From JACXVD01 sp020446665 (GTDB lineage Bacteria > Pseudomonadota > Alphaproteobacteria > Sphingomonadales > Sphingomonadaceae): a stretch of DNA of 64,000 bases. The stretch is taken from the NCBI GenBank assembly GCA_041396905.1, contig JAWKXQ010000001.1:327026-391025 (forward strand), in the 5' to 3' direction. Below are positions 50,348 through 59,813 of this stretch, one piece after another (position 1 is the stretch's first letter; every line of letters begins with the position of its first letter). Under the pieces are notes generated by a model. That model searched no databases. It was not told the origin of the DNA and saw only the letters and a program-made list of their open reading frames with translations. Position numbers and translations under genes: made by a program.

Positions 50348-51800
50348 ATGCAGGATCATCCGCTGAAGCTGTTCAACAGCCTGACCCGCCAGCTTGAAAC
50401 CTTCGAGCCCGTCCACCCCGGCGAGGCGCGCGTCTACACCTGCGGGCCGACGGTCTATAACTATCCCCATATTGGCAATATGCGCGCCTATGTCTTCGCC
50501 GATGTGCTGGGGCGAACATTGTCGTTCAAGGGGTACAAGCTGACCCATGTCATCAACATCACCGATGTCGGCCATCTGACGGACGATGCGGATGAGGGTG
50601 AAGACAAGATGGAGAAGATGGCTGCGGAACGCGCGCAGTCCATCTGGGACATCGCGAAACATTATACGGAGGCCTATTGGGCCGATGTAAAGGCGCTCAA
50701 TATCCGCCAGCCTGCGCATTGGTCAGTGGCGACCGATTATATCGATGACATGCTGGAATTCGCAAAGAGCATCGCGGACAAACATTGTTACGAGCTGGAA
50801 AGCGGGCTCTATTTCGATGTCTCCACGGTGGAGGATTACGGGCGGCTTGCCCGCGCGGTGACCGAAGAAGGCGAGGCCGGATCGATGCCTGTCGAGGGCA
50901 AGCGCAATGCGGCTGACTTCGCGATCTGGCGCAAGACTCCACCGGGTGAAAGCGCCAGATGGAATGGGACAGCCCATGGGGCAAGGGCGCGCCAGGCTGG
51001 CATCTCGAATGCTCCAGTGATGGGCGGCAAGCTGCTCGGCTTCCCCTTTGATATTCACACGGGCGGTATCGATCACCGCGAGATTCATCCATCCCAATGA
51101 GATTGCGCAGAACCAGGCGTTCTGCGGCTGTGGCAGGCTGGATATTTACGACCATTCAGGCGCGAAAATGTGGATGCGCAACAATTTCCTCCTCGTCGAG
51201 CGGTCGAGCCGCAGATGTCAAGAAGCTCCGGGCGAGGGATTCCTGCGGCTGCAACTGCTGATCGACAAGGGCTATCACCCGCTCGCCTATCGCATGATGT
51301 GCCTGCGGGAGCGCATTATCGCAGCGAGCTGGAATTCAGCTGGGATGGCCTCGCAGCCGCGCTGACCCGGCTGAAGCGGATCGTGATGGAGTGTGGAGCG
51401 TTTAGCGGAAGCGGAATTCGGGGCCATCGAGCACCCCAAATTCGCGCCTCTGCTGGAGAAAGTTCGACATGACCATTTCAGACGATCTCAACACGCCCAT
51501 CGCCTTAACTGTGCTGGAAGGAGCTTTGGCCGTGGAAAAAGGTCGATGCCGGATCAAGCGCGCCGTGATCGAGCATATGGATGCTGTGCTGGGTCTCGGC
51601 CTGTTTGATATCACGCGTCAGGCGCTGCGTGGCATCGGCCAAGGCGGCACAGATCGCTGGTGAATCGAATGCGCTGGCCCGCCGCAAGGCTGCGCGCGCG
51701 GAGAAGGATTTCGCTACCAGCGACGCGCTCCGCGATGAACTTGCCGCGCAGGTGTCGGGCGATGGACGGCGATCCGCTGGGCTGGGAGTGGAAGCTCTAA
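50348..51800 (+). pseudogene. cysS: Cysteinyl-tRNA synthetase, multiply frameshifted as given
   Basis: The frame from ATG 50348 reads a normal CysRS to about residue 203: LKLFNSLTRQLETFEP, CGPTVYNYPHIGNMRAYVF (HIGH-type motif) and NITDVGHLTDDADEGEDKM. Homology then jumps frames near 50957, 51020, 51090, 51150-51240, 51310 and 51400-51660, ending at the expected C-terminus ...DGDPLGWEWKL with stop 51798-51800. The KMSKS region (about 51213) is garbled. CysRS is essential and normally single copy, so the likeliest reading is an intact gene (about 484 codons) with sequence errors. If real, another cysS must exist. Confidence 0.85.
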
Positions 51801-52405
51801 GCTCGCTGGCGCAGCATCCAGCAATTGATCGCAAAGCGCATGTCGTCAAACCGGTCACCGGGCAGGCTGACCGGGTTCACTTCATGCGGCGCGATAGAGG
51901 GGAAGGCGACCAGCCGGTTATGGCGGGGTTCCAGCCGTATCGGCTCTGCCTCACCGCGATAGGGATGGAGCAGCAATTCCCCCGCGCTGAACGCGGCAGG
52001 CTCGGCATGGAAATAATAGACCGCCGTCAGCAGGCGGTCCCCCGCCGGGCTGTCGCCATAGGCCAGCGTATCGGTATGCTGGCGGAAATAGGCGCCATCG
52101 CCATGCGCGGTCAGGTCCATTTCTATTGCGGCCAGCGGGAAGGGGGCCAGCCCCGTCGCGGCCAGCAAGTCCGGCAAGGCGGCACGCAAGGCGTCATCCA
52201 GCGCGTCTGCCTTGTCATTCAGGTGACCGTTAAAGCGCAAGGAACGGCGATAGGCATGGTCCTCGCTGGTGCTGCCTTCACGGATCACGGCAGTCGGCGC
52301 GAAACAATCCCGCTGAGCGAGGGCGAAGTCCAGCAGGGACTGCGCCTCCTCAGCCGGAAGGAACCCGTCCAGCACAGCAAATTTGGGGTACAATGCCTTG
52401 GCCAT
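51797..52405 (-). CDS. 2OG-Fe(II) oxygenase family protein
   Basis: 202 residues from ATG 52405 (an upstream non-ATG extension is possible). The double-stranded beta-helix iron site is seen as FRQHTDTLAYGD (H-x-D), with the distal histidine in PSIAPHEVNPV and the 2-oxoglutarate-binding arginine in DDMRFAINCWML. Resembles PKHD/prolyl 4-hydroxylase-like enzymes; substrate unknown. Convergent with cysS, the two stops overlapping at 51797-51800. The frame is intact although both neighbours are frameshifted. Confidence 0.82.
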   Translation of the reverse strand: MAKALYPKFAVLDGFLPAEEAQSLLDFALAQRDCFAPTAVIREGSTSEDHAYRRSLRFNGHLNDKADALDDALRAALPDLLAATGLAPFPLAAIEMDLTAHGDGAYFRQHTDTLAYGDSPAGDRLLTAVYYFHAEPAAFSAGELLLHPYRGEAEPIRLEPRHNRLVAFPSIAPHEVNPVSLPGDRFDDMRFAINCWMLRQRA

Positions 52406-52702
52406 TGCGCATGGTCTTGACGCTGGGCCGCGGAATGGCAAGCCCGCAAGCCATTAGGAGAGCCTGTTCCATGACCTTTGCCCTGTTTCCTGCCTTTATC
52501 CGTGATGCGCTGGACCCGCATCTCGGCTATTGATTGCGCCTGCGCCATTGCGAGAGTTTTGCAATAAGGGGGTTACCACCGGGCGATCCATTTGATACCC
52601 CCTGTATCAAGAGCGAAGGGGGGCAGTCTTTCCGACACTTCGCCATCGGTCGCATAATCTGGCTGGGGGGCGCAAATCGCGCCGCAACGGGAGTATGGTG
52701 CG
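52406..52702. other. Intergenic region before the ThDP-enzyme gene
   Basis: 297 bp separating divergent genes. On the plus strand a 20-codon reading frame (52471-52533, MTFALFPAFIRDALDPHLGY) has AGGAG 10 bp upstream; it could be a leader peptide but has no run of branched-chain codons. A long-range GGGGGT/ACCCCC pairing is possible around 52569-52602. No convincing promoter or terminator was identified. Confidence 0.3.
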
Positions 52703-54368
52703 ATGGCCGATAGTGCCGGTAAGAAAAAAGCGTCTGACCTTTTCATCGAATGTCTCGAAGCGGAAGGCTGCGAGTATATTTTTGGCGTCCCGGGCGAGGA
52801 AAATCTCGACCTGCTGGATTCGCTCTCCCGCTCCAAATCGATCAAGCTGGTGCTGACCCGGCATGAACAGGGCGCGGGCTTCATGGCTGCGACCTATGGC
52901 CGCCATACCGGCAAGACCGGCGTGTGCATGGCAACGCTGGGCCCGGGTGCGACCAATTTTGTTACTGCCGCTGCCTATGCGCAGCTGGGCGGCATGCCGA
53001 TGATGATGATCACCGGGCAGAAGCCGATCAAGAAATCAAAACAGGGCCGGTTCCAGATACTCGACGTTGTCGGGATGATGGGGCCGATTACCAAATATAC
53101 GCACCAGCTTGCCTCTTCCGACAATATCCCCAGCCGCATCCGCGAAGCCTATCGACTGGCGGAAGAGGAAAAGCCGGGGGCTGTGCATCTCGAACTGCCG
53201 GAAGATATTGCTGACGAGCTGCCGATTCGAAACCGATCCTGCGCTCGACCGCGCGGCGCTACTCTGCTTGAATCCAAGGCTGTGCGGCAGGCTGTGGAAG
53301 CGATCAGGGAAGGCCAAGGCGCCTGTCCTCGTGATCGGGGCCGGGGCCAACCGCAAGATGACCGGGCGGATGCTGCTGCAATTTGTCGAGAAGACCGGCA
53401 TCCCCTTCCTCACCACGCAAATGGGCAAGGGCGTGATCGACGAACGGCATCCGCTGTTCCTCGGCTGTGCGGCCCTGTCAGCGGGCGATTTCGTCCATCG
53501 CGCGGTGGAGGATTCGGATTGCATCATCAATGTCGGCCATGACGTGATCGAGAAACCGCCCTTCTTCATGCAGCAAGGCGGGCCCTGCGTGATCCATGTC
53601 AGCACCAAGACGGCGGAAGTTGATCCGGTCTATTTCCCGCAAATCGAAGTGATCGGCGATATCGCCAATGCCATCTGGCAGATGAAAGAAGACATCACCA
53701 CCAACCGCAGCTGGAATTTCGACCACATGCTGGCCTATCGCAAGGCGGAGGTCGAGCATACGGACGGGTTGGCCAAGGATGATCGCTTCCCGATCTTCCC
53801 GCCGCATCTGGTCCAGCAAGTGCGCGATTGCCTGCCGCATGACGGGATCATCTGCCTGGACAATGGCGTCTACAAGATCTGGTTTGCGCGCGGCTATACC
53901 GCCTATCTGCCCAATACCGTTCTGCTCGACAATGCGCTCGCCACCATGGGCGCAGGTTTGCCCAGCGCGATGATGAGCGCGATGCTCTATCCCGATCGCA
54001 AGGTGATGGCGATCTGCGGCGATGGCGGCTTCATGATGAACGATCAGGAGATGGAAACGGCTGTGCGCCTTGGCCTGAACCTGACTGTGCTGATCCTGCG
54101 CGATGATTCCTATGGCATGATCCGCTGGAAACAGGCCAATATGGGCTTTGAAGACTGGGGCCTGACCTATGGCAATCCGGACTTTGTGAAATTCGCGGAA
54201 AGCTTCGGTGCGAAGGGGCACCGGATCGAAAGCAGCGAGCATCTGACCAAGGTGCTGGCCGAATGTCGCGACACGCCGGGCGTCCATCTGATCGATTGCC
54301 CGGTTGATTATTCGGAGAACGACCAGATCCTGAATATCGATATCAAGGAATTGTCGAAGAAGCTCTAA
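52703..54368 (+). pseudogene. ThDP-dependent acetolactate-synthase-like enzyme, frameshifted
   Basis: From ATG 52703 the protein reads KASDLFIECLEAEGCEYIFGVPGEENLDLLDSL (with the catalytic Glu of the LTRHEQGAGFMA motif) to PEDIADELPI at about 53228, then shifts frame. From about 53310 another frame continues APVLVIGAGANRKMTGRML through the ThDP-binding ICGDGGFMMNDQEMETAVRLGLNLTVLILRDDSYG motif (GDG-N) to the stop at 54366-54368. Two or more small indels between 53228 and 53310 separate the halves; together they make about 550 residues, the size of acetolactate synthase large subunits. No small regulatory subunit gene is nearby, which favours a catabolic or related ThDP lyase. Confidence 0.82.
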
Positions 54369-54376
54369 ATTTGCTC

Positions 54377-54464
54377 CGTCACCCCGGCCCTGAGCCGGGG
54401 TCCCGCTTGGTTTCTCGCGGCGGGTAAGAAGTTAGCGGGATCCCGGATCAAGTCCGGGATGACG
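54377..54464. repeat. Intergenic palindromic repeat (CCCCGG...GATGACG type)
   Basis: 88 bp with mutually inverted ends: CGTCACCCCGGCCCTGAGCC at the left, GGATCAAGTCCGGGATGACG at the right. Each arm also folds on itself (CCCGGATCAAGTCCGGG; CCCCGGCCCTGAGCCGGGG). This is the type of abundant intergenic repeat common in alphaproteobacteria. It lies between the ThDP-enzyme and aldehyde dehydrogenase genes, and may terminate the former. It contains an in-frame ATG (54459) that I do not accept as a start. Confidence 0.75.
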
Positions 54465-54476
54465 TGGAGGTTTGAA

Positions 54477-55930
54477 TTGGTCCAGCTCAAAGATACCTAT
54501 CCGCTTTACCTCAATAACAAGGCGGTTCAGCCCAACACTGATCTCGCGGTGACGGACAAGTTCACGGGAGAAGTCGCCTTCCGCACCGCGCTGGCCACAC
54601 CCGATATTATCGATGAAGCCATTGCCGGGGCAGTGCGCGCGGCGGAGCCGATGGCGCGCATGGCGAGCTATGAAAAGCAGGACGTGCTCAACCACTGCGT
54701 CACCCGCTTCCGCGAACGGTTTGACGAACTCGCCTATGCGCTGTGCATAGAAGCGGGCAAGCCGATCAGAACGTCTGGTTCTGCGGAAGAAGGAGAGGTT
54801 TCGCGCCTGATCGACACCTTCCACATCGGCGCAGAGAGGCGGTACGCAATTATGGCGAAGTCCAGCCGCTCGATATTTCGGCGCGGGCGCGCGGTTATAT
54901 GGGCATGTGGAAGCGTGTGCCGATCGGTCCGTGCAGCTTCATCTCTCCGTTCAATTTCCCGCTCAATCTGGCCGCGCACAAGATTGCGCCCGCCATCGCC
55001 ATGGGCTGCCCCTTCGTGATGAAGCCCGCCAGCATGACCCCGCTGGGTGCGATCATCATGGGCGAGGTGCTGGCCGAATGCGATGTGCTGCCCGAAGGGG
55101 CTTTCTCCATCTTGCCCGCCAGCCGCGACGGGGCCGATCTGTTCACCACCGATGAGCGGCTCAAGCTGCTGAGTTTCACTGGCTCACCGGGCGTGGGCTG
55201 GGACCTCAAGGCACGAGCTGGCAAGAAGAAGGTGATCCTCGAACTGGGCGGCAATGCAGCCGTGATCGTGGACAAGGATGCCGATCTCGACCACGCGCTG
55301 GAACGGATCATTTTCGGGGCCTTCTATCAGTCGGGCCAGAGCTGCATCGGGGTGCAGCGGATCATCATCCACGAGGATATCTATGACCGCTTCAAGGCGA
55401 TGCTGGTGGCAAAGACCGGCACGCTGATCGCCGGTGATCCCAAGGACCGCAACACTTTCGTCGGCCCCATGATCTCGGAGAAGGAGGCGACCCGGCTGCA
55501 TGGCTGGATCGAAGCCGCTGTCGATGCCGGGGCCACGCTGCTCTGCGGCGGCAAGCGGGAAGGGGCGATGCTGGAGGCAACCTTGCTGGAAGGCGTGCCC
55601 GCCCATTGCGATGCGGTGACGGAAGAAGCCTTTGGCCCCTTGGCGAACCTGTCAAAATTCTCTGACTTCGGTGAAGCCATGAAGGAAGTGAATGACAGCA
55701 AGTTCGGGCTGCAGGCCGGTATCTTCACGCGCGATATCCATCAGGTGCTCGATGCGTGGGACACGCTCGATGTCGGCGGCGTGGTGGTGAACGATGTATC
55801 TTCCTACCGCGTGGACAATATGCCCTATGGCGGGGTGAAGGATTCCGGCCTCGGCCGCGAAGGCATCCGCTTTGCGATGGAGGATATGAGCGAGATCCGG
55901 AACCTGGTGATCCGCCGCGAATGGGCCTAA
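54477..55930 (+). pseudogene. Aldehyde dehydrogenase, single frameshift
   Basis: Start TTG 54477, with GGAGG at 54466-54470. The first frame (DTYPLYLNNKAVQPNTDLAV to LIDTFHIGA) breaks near 54835, where one G appears to be missing in a GAGGAG-like context, and continues in the next frame from about 54838 (VRNYGEVQPLDISARARGYM) to the stop at 55928-55930. Conserved features: SFISPFNFPLNL, FTGSPGVGWDLK, catalytic LELGG glutamate, SGQSCIGVQR with the catalytic cysteine, and EEAFGPL. NAD(P)-dependent oxidation of an aldehyde to an acid; about 483 residues if repaired. Probably transcribed with the ThDP-enzyme gene. Confidence 0.85.
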
Positions 55931-55940
55931 GGTAAGGGTC

Positions 55941-56300
55941 CTAGCTATCGTCCAGCATTAGCACTTCCAGCGTCACTTCCATACGGGGGCTGTGCAACAG
56001 CGCGTGATCGACACCGGTCACTATCGCATCGGCCACCAGCTGGCCGGGGATGGTGAATTCATGTTCCGGCAGCACGTCGATCAGATCTTCGCCTGCGGAG
56101 ACGGCCTCGGCGCCATCGAAGGCGAAGCGGAGCGTATGGCGGCTGCCGGAAAAGGTGATGCTCGCCCAGGGTTTTTCCGCATGGCTGAGAAGCTGACCTT
56201 GCCCCGCAGCGAGCACTTGCAGCGCGCTGCGCAGATGGTCGGACGGGCCACGACGCGGCTTGCGAAGCGGCTGTTTGCGCAAGGTTGAATCAGCCCGCAT
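55941..56300 (-). CDS. Conserved hypothetical protein
   Basis: 119 residues. A basic N-terminus (LRKQPLRKPRRG) is followed by QVLAAGQGQLLSHAEKPWASITFSGSRHTLRFAFDG, DVLPEHEFTIPGQLVADAIV and a beta-rich end. No named domain recognised. The start overlaps the stop of the upstream 62-residue gene by 11 nt, so they form a two-gene unit. Confidence 0.65.
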   Translation of the reverse strand: MRADSTLRKQPLRKPRRGPSDHLRSALQVLAAGQGQLLSHAEKPWASITFSGSRHTLRFAFDGAEAVSAGEDLIDVLPEHEFTIPGQLVADAIVTGVDHALLHSPRMEVTLEVLMLDDS

Positions 56301-56478
56301 GGGCGCTCTCCTTATAGGTGTTCATGAAATGTTCCACACGCTTTTTCGTGTAGGGGCGGGGCAGGCGACCATTGCGCAGATCGAGCACAAAGCGTGGATC
56401 ATGCGTGGCGAGGCGGCCGAATTTTGTCGCGGGCATATCGTGCTCGCGCAGAAATCTTTCGATGGATCGGATCAGCAT
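56290..56478 (-). CDS. Small conserved protein, possible DNA-binding
   Basis: 62 residues, MLIRSIERFLREHDMPATKFGRLATHDPRFVLDLRNGRLPRPYTKKRVEHFM. The helical pattern with MPATKFGRLA and a following recognition-like helix resembles a short helix-turn-helix of the XRE kind, and such small proteins recur in sphingomonads and rhizobia as far as I recall. First gene of a two-gene unit, divergent from the S24-type repressor across 122 bp. Confidence 0.6.
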   Translation of the reverse strand: MLIRSIERFLREHDMPATKFGRLATHDPRFVLDLRNGRLPRPYTKKRVEHFMNTYKESAHAG

Positions 56479-56519
56479 GACATCTCCCCGTTCTGGTGGC
56501 TGGTGATTCGTTGTCCACC

Positions 56520-56536
56520 TTTTGTTCTATTCAAAA
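56520..56536. promoter_or_regulatory. Dyad in the divergent region upstream of the S24 repressor
   Basis: TTTTG-ttctatt-CAAAA is an inverted repeat in an AT-rich stretch between the small-protein unit and the S24-type repressor. It could be the operator of the repressor, controlling both directions. No motif of this repressor class is known to me to test against. Confidence 0.3.
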
Positions 56537-56600
56537 TCCAACTTGTCTAGGAAAAATACATCGTATAGGAAGAATCTCATCCATTATGCAGGAAAATGCC

Positions 56601-57245
56601 ATGAGTGATGCACGACAACGCCTGCTTGAACTGGCGGAGGAGAGGGGGAGTAGCCTCTCTGGCCTGTCGCGGCTGATCGGCAGAAATGCGACTTATTTGC
56701 AGCAATTCATCCGCAAGGGTAGCCCGAAGAAGCTGGAGGAGGAAGACCGGCGTGTGCTGGCTGAATTTTTCGGCGTGCCCGAATCGGAACTGGGTGCGAG
56801 AGAGGAAAATTCCTACGTCTCGTCGGTGCCAAAGACGAAGGGCGAGTGGGTCGATGTTCCCCGTCTGCCACTCGGGGCCTCAGCCGGGCCGGGCGCCATC
56901 GCGCAGGAAGAAGCGCCGTTTGACAGCTTCCGCTTCTCCCGCCGCTGGCTGCGAGAGCAGGGGCTGGATTCCGCCATGCTCTCTGCCATTGCGGTGGAGG
57001 GCGATTCGATGGAGCCGCTGCTGCGCCATGGCGACGAAATCCTCGTCGATCGCACCCCGCGTCCCTTGCGCGACGGCATTCATGTGCTGCGCGTGGGCGA
57101 AAGCCTGCTCGTCAAGCGCGTGGCGCAATCCGTGCCGGGCAGGGTGACGCTGCTCAGCCAGAACCTCGCCTATCCCCCGGTCGAAGTTGATCTCGACGAT
57201 GTGGACGTGATTGGGCGCGTGGTTTGGAAGGGGGGGCGGTTGTAG
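56601..57245 (+). CDS. LexA-like S24 peptidase repressor with N-terminal HTH
   Basis: 214 residues from ATG 56601, which has AGGA 7 bp upstream; ATG 56586 is the weaker alternative. An N-terminal helix-turn-helix (LSGLSRLIGRNATYLQQFIRKGSPKKL) is joined to a C-terminal S24 domain with the catalytic serine in VEGDSMEPLLRHGDEILVD and the lysine in LLVKRV. Like phage CI/LexA proteins it should be inactivated by RecA-stimulated self-cleavage; an Ala-Gly-type site may lie in PLGASAGPGA. Not the housekeeping LexA, whose HTH differs. Targets unknown. Confidence 0.88.
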   Translation: MSDARQRLLELAEERGSSLSGLSRLIGRNATYLQQFIRKGSPKKLEEEDRRVLAEFFGVPESELGAREENSYVSSVPKTKGEWVDVPRLPLGASAGPGAIAQEEAPFDSFRFSRRWLREQGLDSAMLSAIAVEGDSMEPLLRHGDEILVDRTPRPLRDGIHVLRVGESLLVKRVAQSVPGRVTLLSQNLAYPPVEVDLDDVDVIGRVVWKGGRL

Positions 57246-57283
57246 CCGTTGCAATTGCCGCGATACCGCGCCACATCCCGCAC

Positions 57284-57949
57284 ATGACTGACAAACCCAT
57301 GCCGCCGATGAAGGCCGCCATCATTCCCGTTACCCCGCTTGAGCAGAATTGCTCGCTGATCTGGTGCACCAGGACCATGAAGGGCGCGCTGGTTGATCCA
57401 GGCGGAGATCTCGACAAGCTCAAGGCGGCGGTGACGCAGGCAGGCGTGACGCTGGAAAAGCTGCTCGTTACGCATGGCCATCTCGACCATTGCGGCCAGA
57501 CCGGCATGCTGGCCGATGAACTTGGCCTGCCCATCGAGGGGCCGGAAGAGGAAGACCGTTTCTGGATTGCGCAGCTCGACGACGACGGCGCGCGCTGGGG
57601 CATGACGGCAAAGACTTTTGAGCCGACCCGCTGGCTCAAACATGGGGACAAGGTGACGGTCGGCGAGCTGGAGCTGGATGTCATCCATTGCCCGGGCCAC
57701 ACGCCCGGCCATGTGGTGTTCTATCACCAGCCCAGCCGCTTCGCGATTGTCGGCGACGTGTTGTTTAAGGGCAGCATCGGCCGCACGGACTTTCCGCGCG
57801 GCAATCATCAGCAATTGATCGATTCGATCACGCAGAGATTGTGGCCGCTGGGCGAGGACGTAACCTTTATCCCCGGCCATGGCCCGGTCAGCACCTTCGG
57901 GCAGGAGCGCCGCACCAATCTCTATGTGGGTGATGCGGCGCTGTCCTGA
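57284..57949 (+). CDS. MBL-fold metallo-hydrolase (glyoxalase II / YcbL-like)
   Basis: 221 residues from ATG 57284. The metal motif THGHLDHCGQ (H-x-H-x-D-H), HCPGHTPGHVVFY, VGDVLFKGSIGRTDFP and FIPGHGPVSTFGQER match the YcbL/type II glyoxalase-like group. No signal peptide, so it is cytosolic and not a beta-lactamase. May hydrolyse a glutathione thioester or related ester. Convergent with the MAPEG gene, 6 bp between stops. Confidence 0.88.
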   Translation: MTDKPMPPMKAAIIPVTPLEQNCSLIWCTRTMKGALVDPGGDLDKLKAAVTQAGVTLEKLLVTHGHLDHCGQTGMLADELGLPIEGPEEEDRFWIAQLDDDGARWGMTAKTFEPTRWLKHGDKVTVGELELDVIHCPGHTPGHVVFYHQPSRFAIVGDVLFKGSIGRTDFPRGNHQQLIDSITQRLWPLGEDVTFIPGHGPVSTFGQERRTNLYVGDAALS

Positions 57950-57955
57950 GGCGCG

Positions 57956-58348
57956 TTACATCACTCCGGCTGCGACCAGAGCGGAATAGATTGCCAGGCC
58001 CAGCAGGGTCAGCATGGTGATCCCCACGCCAGCGCCGCGCATCCAGTTGGTCTGATCGCTTTCCATGCCGAAGGCGTGCAAGATGCGGGCAATAACGAAG
58101 GCAGCCGCGACCCAGGCGAGCCACATGCCGCCCTTTCCTGCCGCTTCCAGCAAGCCAACCATTGCGAGGATAAAGGGCGCGCTTTCCACGAAATTGAGCT
58201 GAGCACGCATGCGGCGGCCCATCTGTGCATCACCGCCATCGCCATGGAGGATTTCTTTCTTCACGCGGGTCTGTCCGCAGCGGAGCATCAGCCACAGGGT
58301 CAGGACGGCACAGGCCGCAGCAAGGCTCATGGTAACAGGCAGCAACAT
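57956..58348 (-). CDS. MAPEG family membrane protein
   Basis: 130 residues with four hydrophobic segments. QMGRRMRAQLNFVESAPFILAMVGLLE and ARILHAFGMES are the conserved MAPEG stretches (RAQ-N-E-P and RI-H). Eukaryotic relatives are membrane glutathione transferases; function of bacterial copies is mostly unknown. Confidence 0.88.
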   Translation of the reverse strand: MLLPVTMSLAAACAVLTLWLMLRCGQTRVKKEILHGDGGDAQMGRRMRAQLNFVESAPFILAMVGLLEAAGKGGMWLAWVAAAFVIARILHAFGMESDQTNWMRGAGVGITMLTLLGLAIYSALVAAGVM

Positions 58349-58412
58349 GGGGATTTTTCCTCTCTCAATGGTCTGCGTTAGCTAGGGGGCGAGTGGATTG
58401 GGCGCAAGCCGC

Positions 58413-58440
58413 TTGCAACCCCTGCGAATTTCGCTATAGG
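58413..58440 (+). promoter_or_regulatory. Candidate promoter for rpmF-plsX-fabH
   Basis: TTGCAA (58413-58418), 16-bp spacer, TATAGG (58435-58440). It lies 114 bp upstream of rpmF. The following leader (58441-58553) contains GC-rich inverted segments (GCAGGGC... GCAGGCACG) but no recognised leader RNA. Confidence 0.5.
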
Positions 58441-58553
58441 CCGCGCCTTCCCCGCAATGGCAGGGCTTTTCCGTGCAGGCACGCACTTGTGCCGACCGGA
58501 GGCTTCGCCTAGAGCGGCCAGCAATTGATCAGATTCAAGGAACAGGTGCCGAC

Positions 58554-58733
58554 ATGGCTGTCCCTAAAAGAAAAGTTTCGCCGCATCGTCGTGGCATTCG
58601 TCGTTCGCATGATGCGCTCAAGCCGGAAGCATTCCATGAATGCTCCAATTGTGGCGAGCTGAAGCGTCCGCATAATCTGTGCACGCATTGTGGCCATTAT
58701 AACGGTCGCGAAGTCATCTCTGTCGGGCTCTAA
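58554..58733 (+). CDS. rpmF: 50S ribosomal protein L32
   Basis: 59 residues from ATG 58554, MAVPKRKVSPHRRGIRRSHDA..., with zinc-ligand cysteine pairs CSNCGE and CTHCGH. The usual first gene of rpmF-plsX-fabH, linking ribosome and phospholipid synthesis. plsX follows after 24 bp. Confidence 0.97.
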   Translation: MAVPKRKVSPHRRGIRRSHDALKPEAFHECSNCGELKRPHNLCTHCGHYNGREVISVGL

Positions 58734-58757
58734 GCCCACCATTGATCGGAGAGTGCA

Positions 58758-59813
58758 ATGAGCCTGCCGCGTATCGCCGTTGATGCGATGGGCGGTGATG
58801 AAGGCGTGCGCGTAATGGTCGAAGGGGCGGCGCTTGCACGGCGTCGCCACGACCAGTTCCAGTTCCTGCTGGTAGGCGATGAAACCCGCATCAAGGCCGC
58901 TCTCGACAAGCACCCCAATATGCGGGGGGCCTCCGAAATCCTGCATTGTGAAGATGTGGTGGGCGGCGATGAAAAGCCGACTCAGGCGCTTCGCCGCGCC
59001 AAGACGACCTCGATGGGCCTTGCCATTAACGCGGTGAAGACCGGCGATTGTGGCGCCGCTGTCAGCGCCGGGAATACCGGCGCTTTGATGGCGATGAGCA
59101 AGCTTGCCCTGCGCACCATGCCCGGCATCGATCGGCCTGCGCTGGCGGCGCTGATGCCCACGCTGGGCGAGAATGACGTGATCATGCTCGACCTCGGTGC
59201 CAATACCGAGGCGGATGCACGCAACCTTGTGCAATTTGCGATTATGGGCGCAGCCTATTCGCGCATCGTCACCGGGTTGCAGGAACCGCGCGTGCGCATT
59301 CTCAATATCGGCACGGAAGACATCAAGGGTACCGATTCCCTGCGCGATGCAGCGGCCCAGCTGCAGGCAGCAACCGGCCTGGCGCTGTCTTTTGACGGCT
59401 TCGTCGAATCGGACAAGATCAACCGCGGCGAAGTTGACGTGGTGGTGACAGATGGATTTTCGGGCAATATCGCGCTCAAGGCGATTGAAGGTGCGGCGCG
59501 CTTTGTGACCGACCTGCTCAAGGATGCCTTCCGCAGCTCGCTGCGATCCAAATTCGGTTTCCTCGTCTCGCGCCCGGCTACCGAGCTGCTGCGCCACCAC
59601 CTTGATCCGAATAACCATAATGGTGCGGTTTTTCTTGGTTTGAATGGCGTTGTGGTTAAGAGCCACGGCAGCGCCAATGCCAATGGCGTGGCCAATGCCG
59701 TGGCTGTGGCCGCGCGCCTGCTGGAAGATGATCTGACACAAAGAATTGCCGCCGATCTTGCCGCCATGGCTGAAGCACGTTTGCGCGATGGCAATGGCGA
59801 AAGGAGCAAGTAA
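58758..59813 (+). CDS. plsX: Phosphate acyltransferase PlsX
   Basis: 351 residues. RIAVDAMGGDEGVRVMVEGA, CGAAVSAGNTGALMA, DLGANTEADARNLVQFA and VTDGFSGNIALKAIEGAA are PlsX signatures. It makes acyl-phosphate from acyl-ACP for PlsY in phospholipid synthesis. GGAGAG lies before the ATG. The stop is immediately followed by the fabH start with no gap. Confidence 0.97.
   Translation: MSLPRIAVDAMGGDEGVRVMVEGAALARRRHDQFQFLLVGDETRIKAALDKHPNMRGASEILHCEDVVGGDEKPTQALRRAKTTSMGLAINAVKTGDCGAAVSAGNTGALMAMSKLALRTMPGIDRPALAALMPTLGENDVIMLDLGANTEADARNLVQFAIMGAAYSRIVTGLQEPRVRILNIGTEDIKGTDSLRDAAAQLQAATGLALSFDGFVESDKINRGEVDVVVTDGFSGNIALKAIEGAARFVTDLLKDAFRSSLRSKFGFLVSRPATELLRHHLDPNNHNGAVFLGLNGVVVKSHGSANANGVANAVAVAARLLEDDLTQRIAADLAAMAEARLRDGNGERSK

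Noticed and set aside
52471..52533. 20-codon reading frame with AGGAG before the ThDP-enzyme gene
   Set aside because: Could be a leader peptide, but it lacks regulatory codon runs and a clear attenuator, and is short enough to occur by chance.
54459..54476. ATG 54459 as the aldehyde dehydrogenase start
   Set aside because: It lies inside the intergenic palindromic repeat and has no SD; TTG 54477 has GGAGG at the right distance.
57284..57949. MBL-fold protein as a second beta-lactamase
   Set aside because: No signal peptide and its motifs (THGHLDHCGQ, GDVLFKGSIGRTDFP) are those of glyoxalase II/YcbL-like hydrolases.
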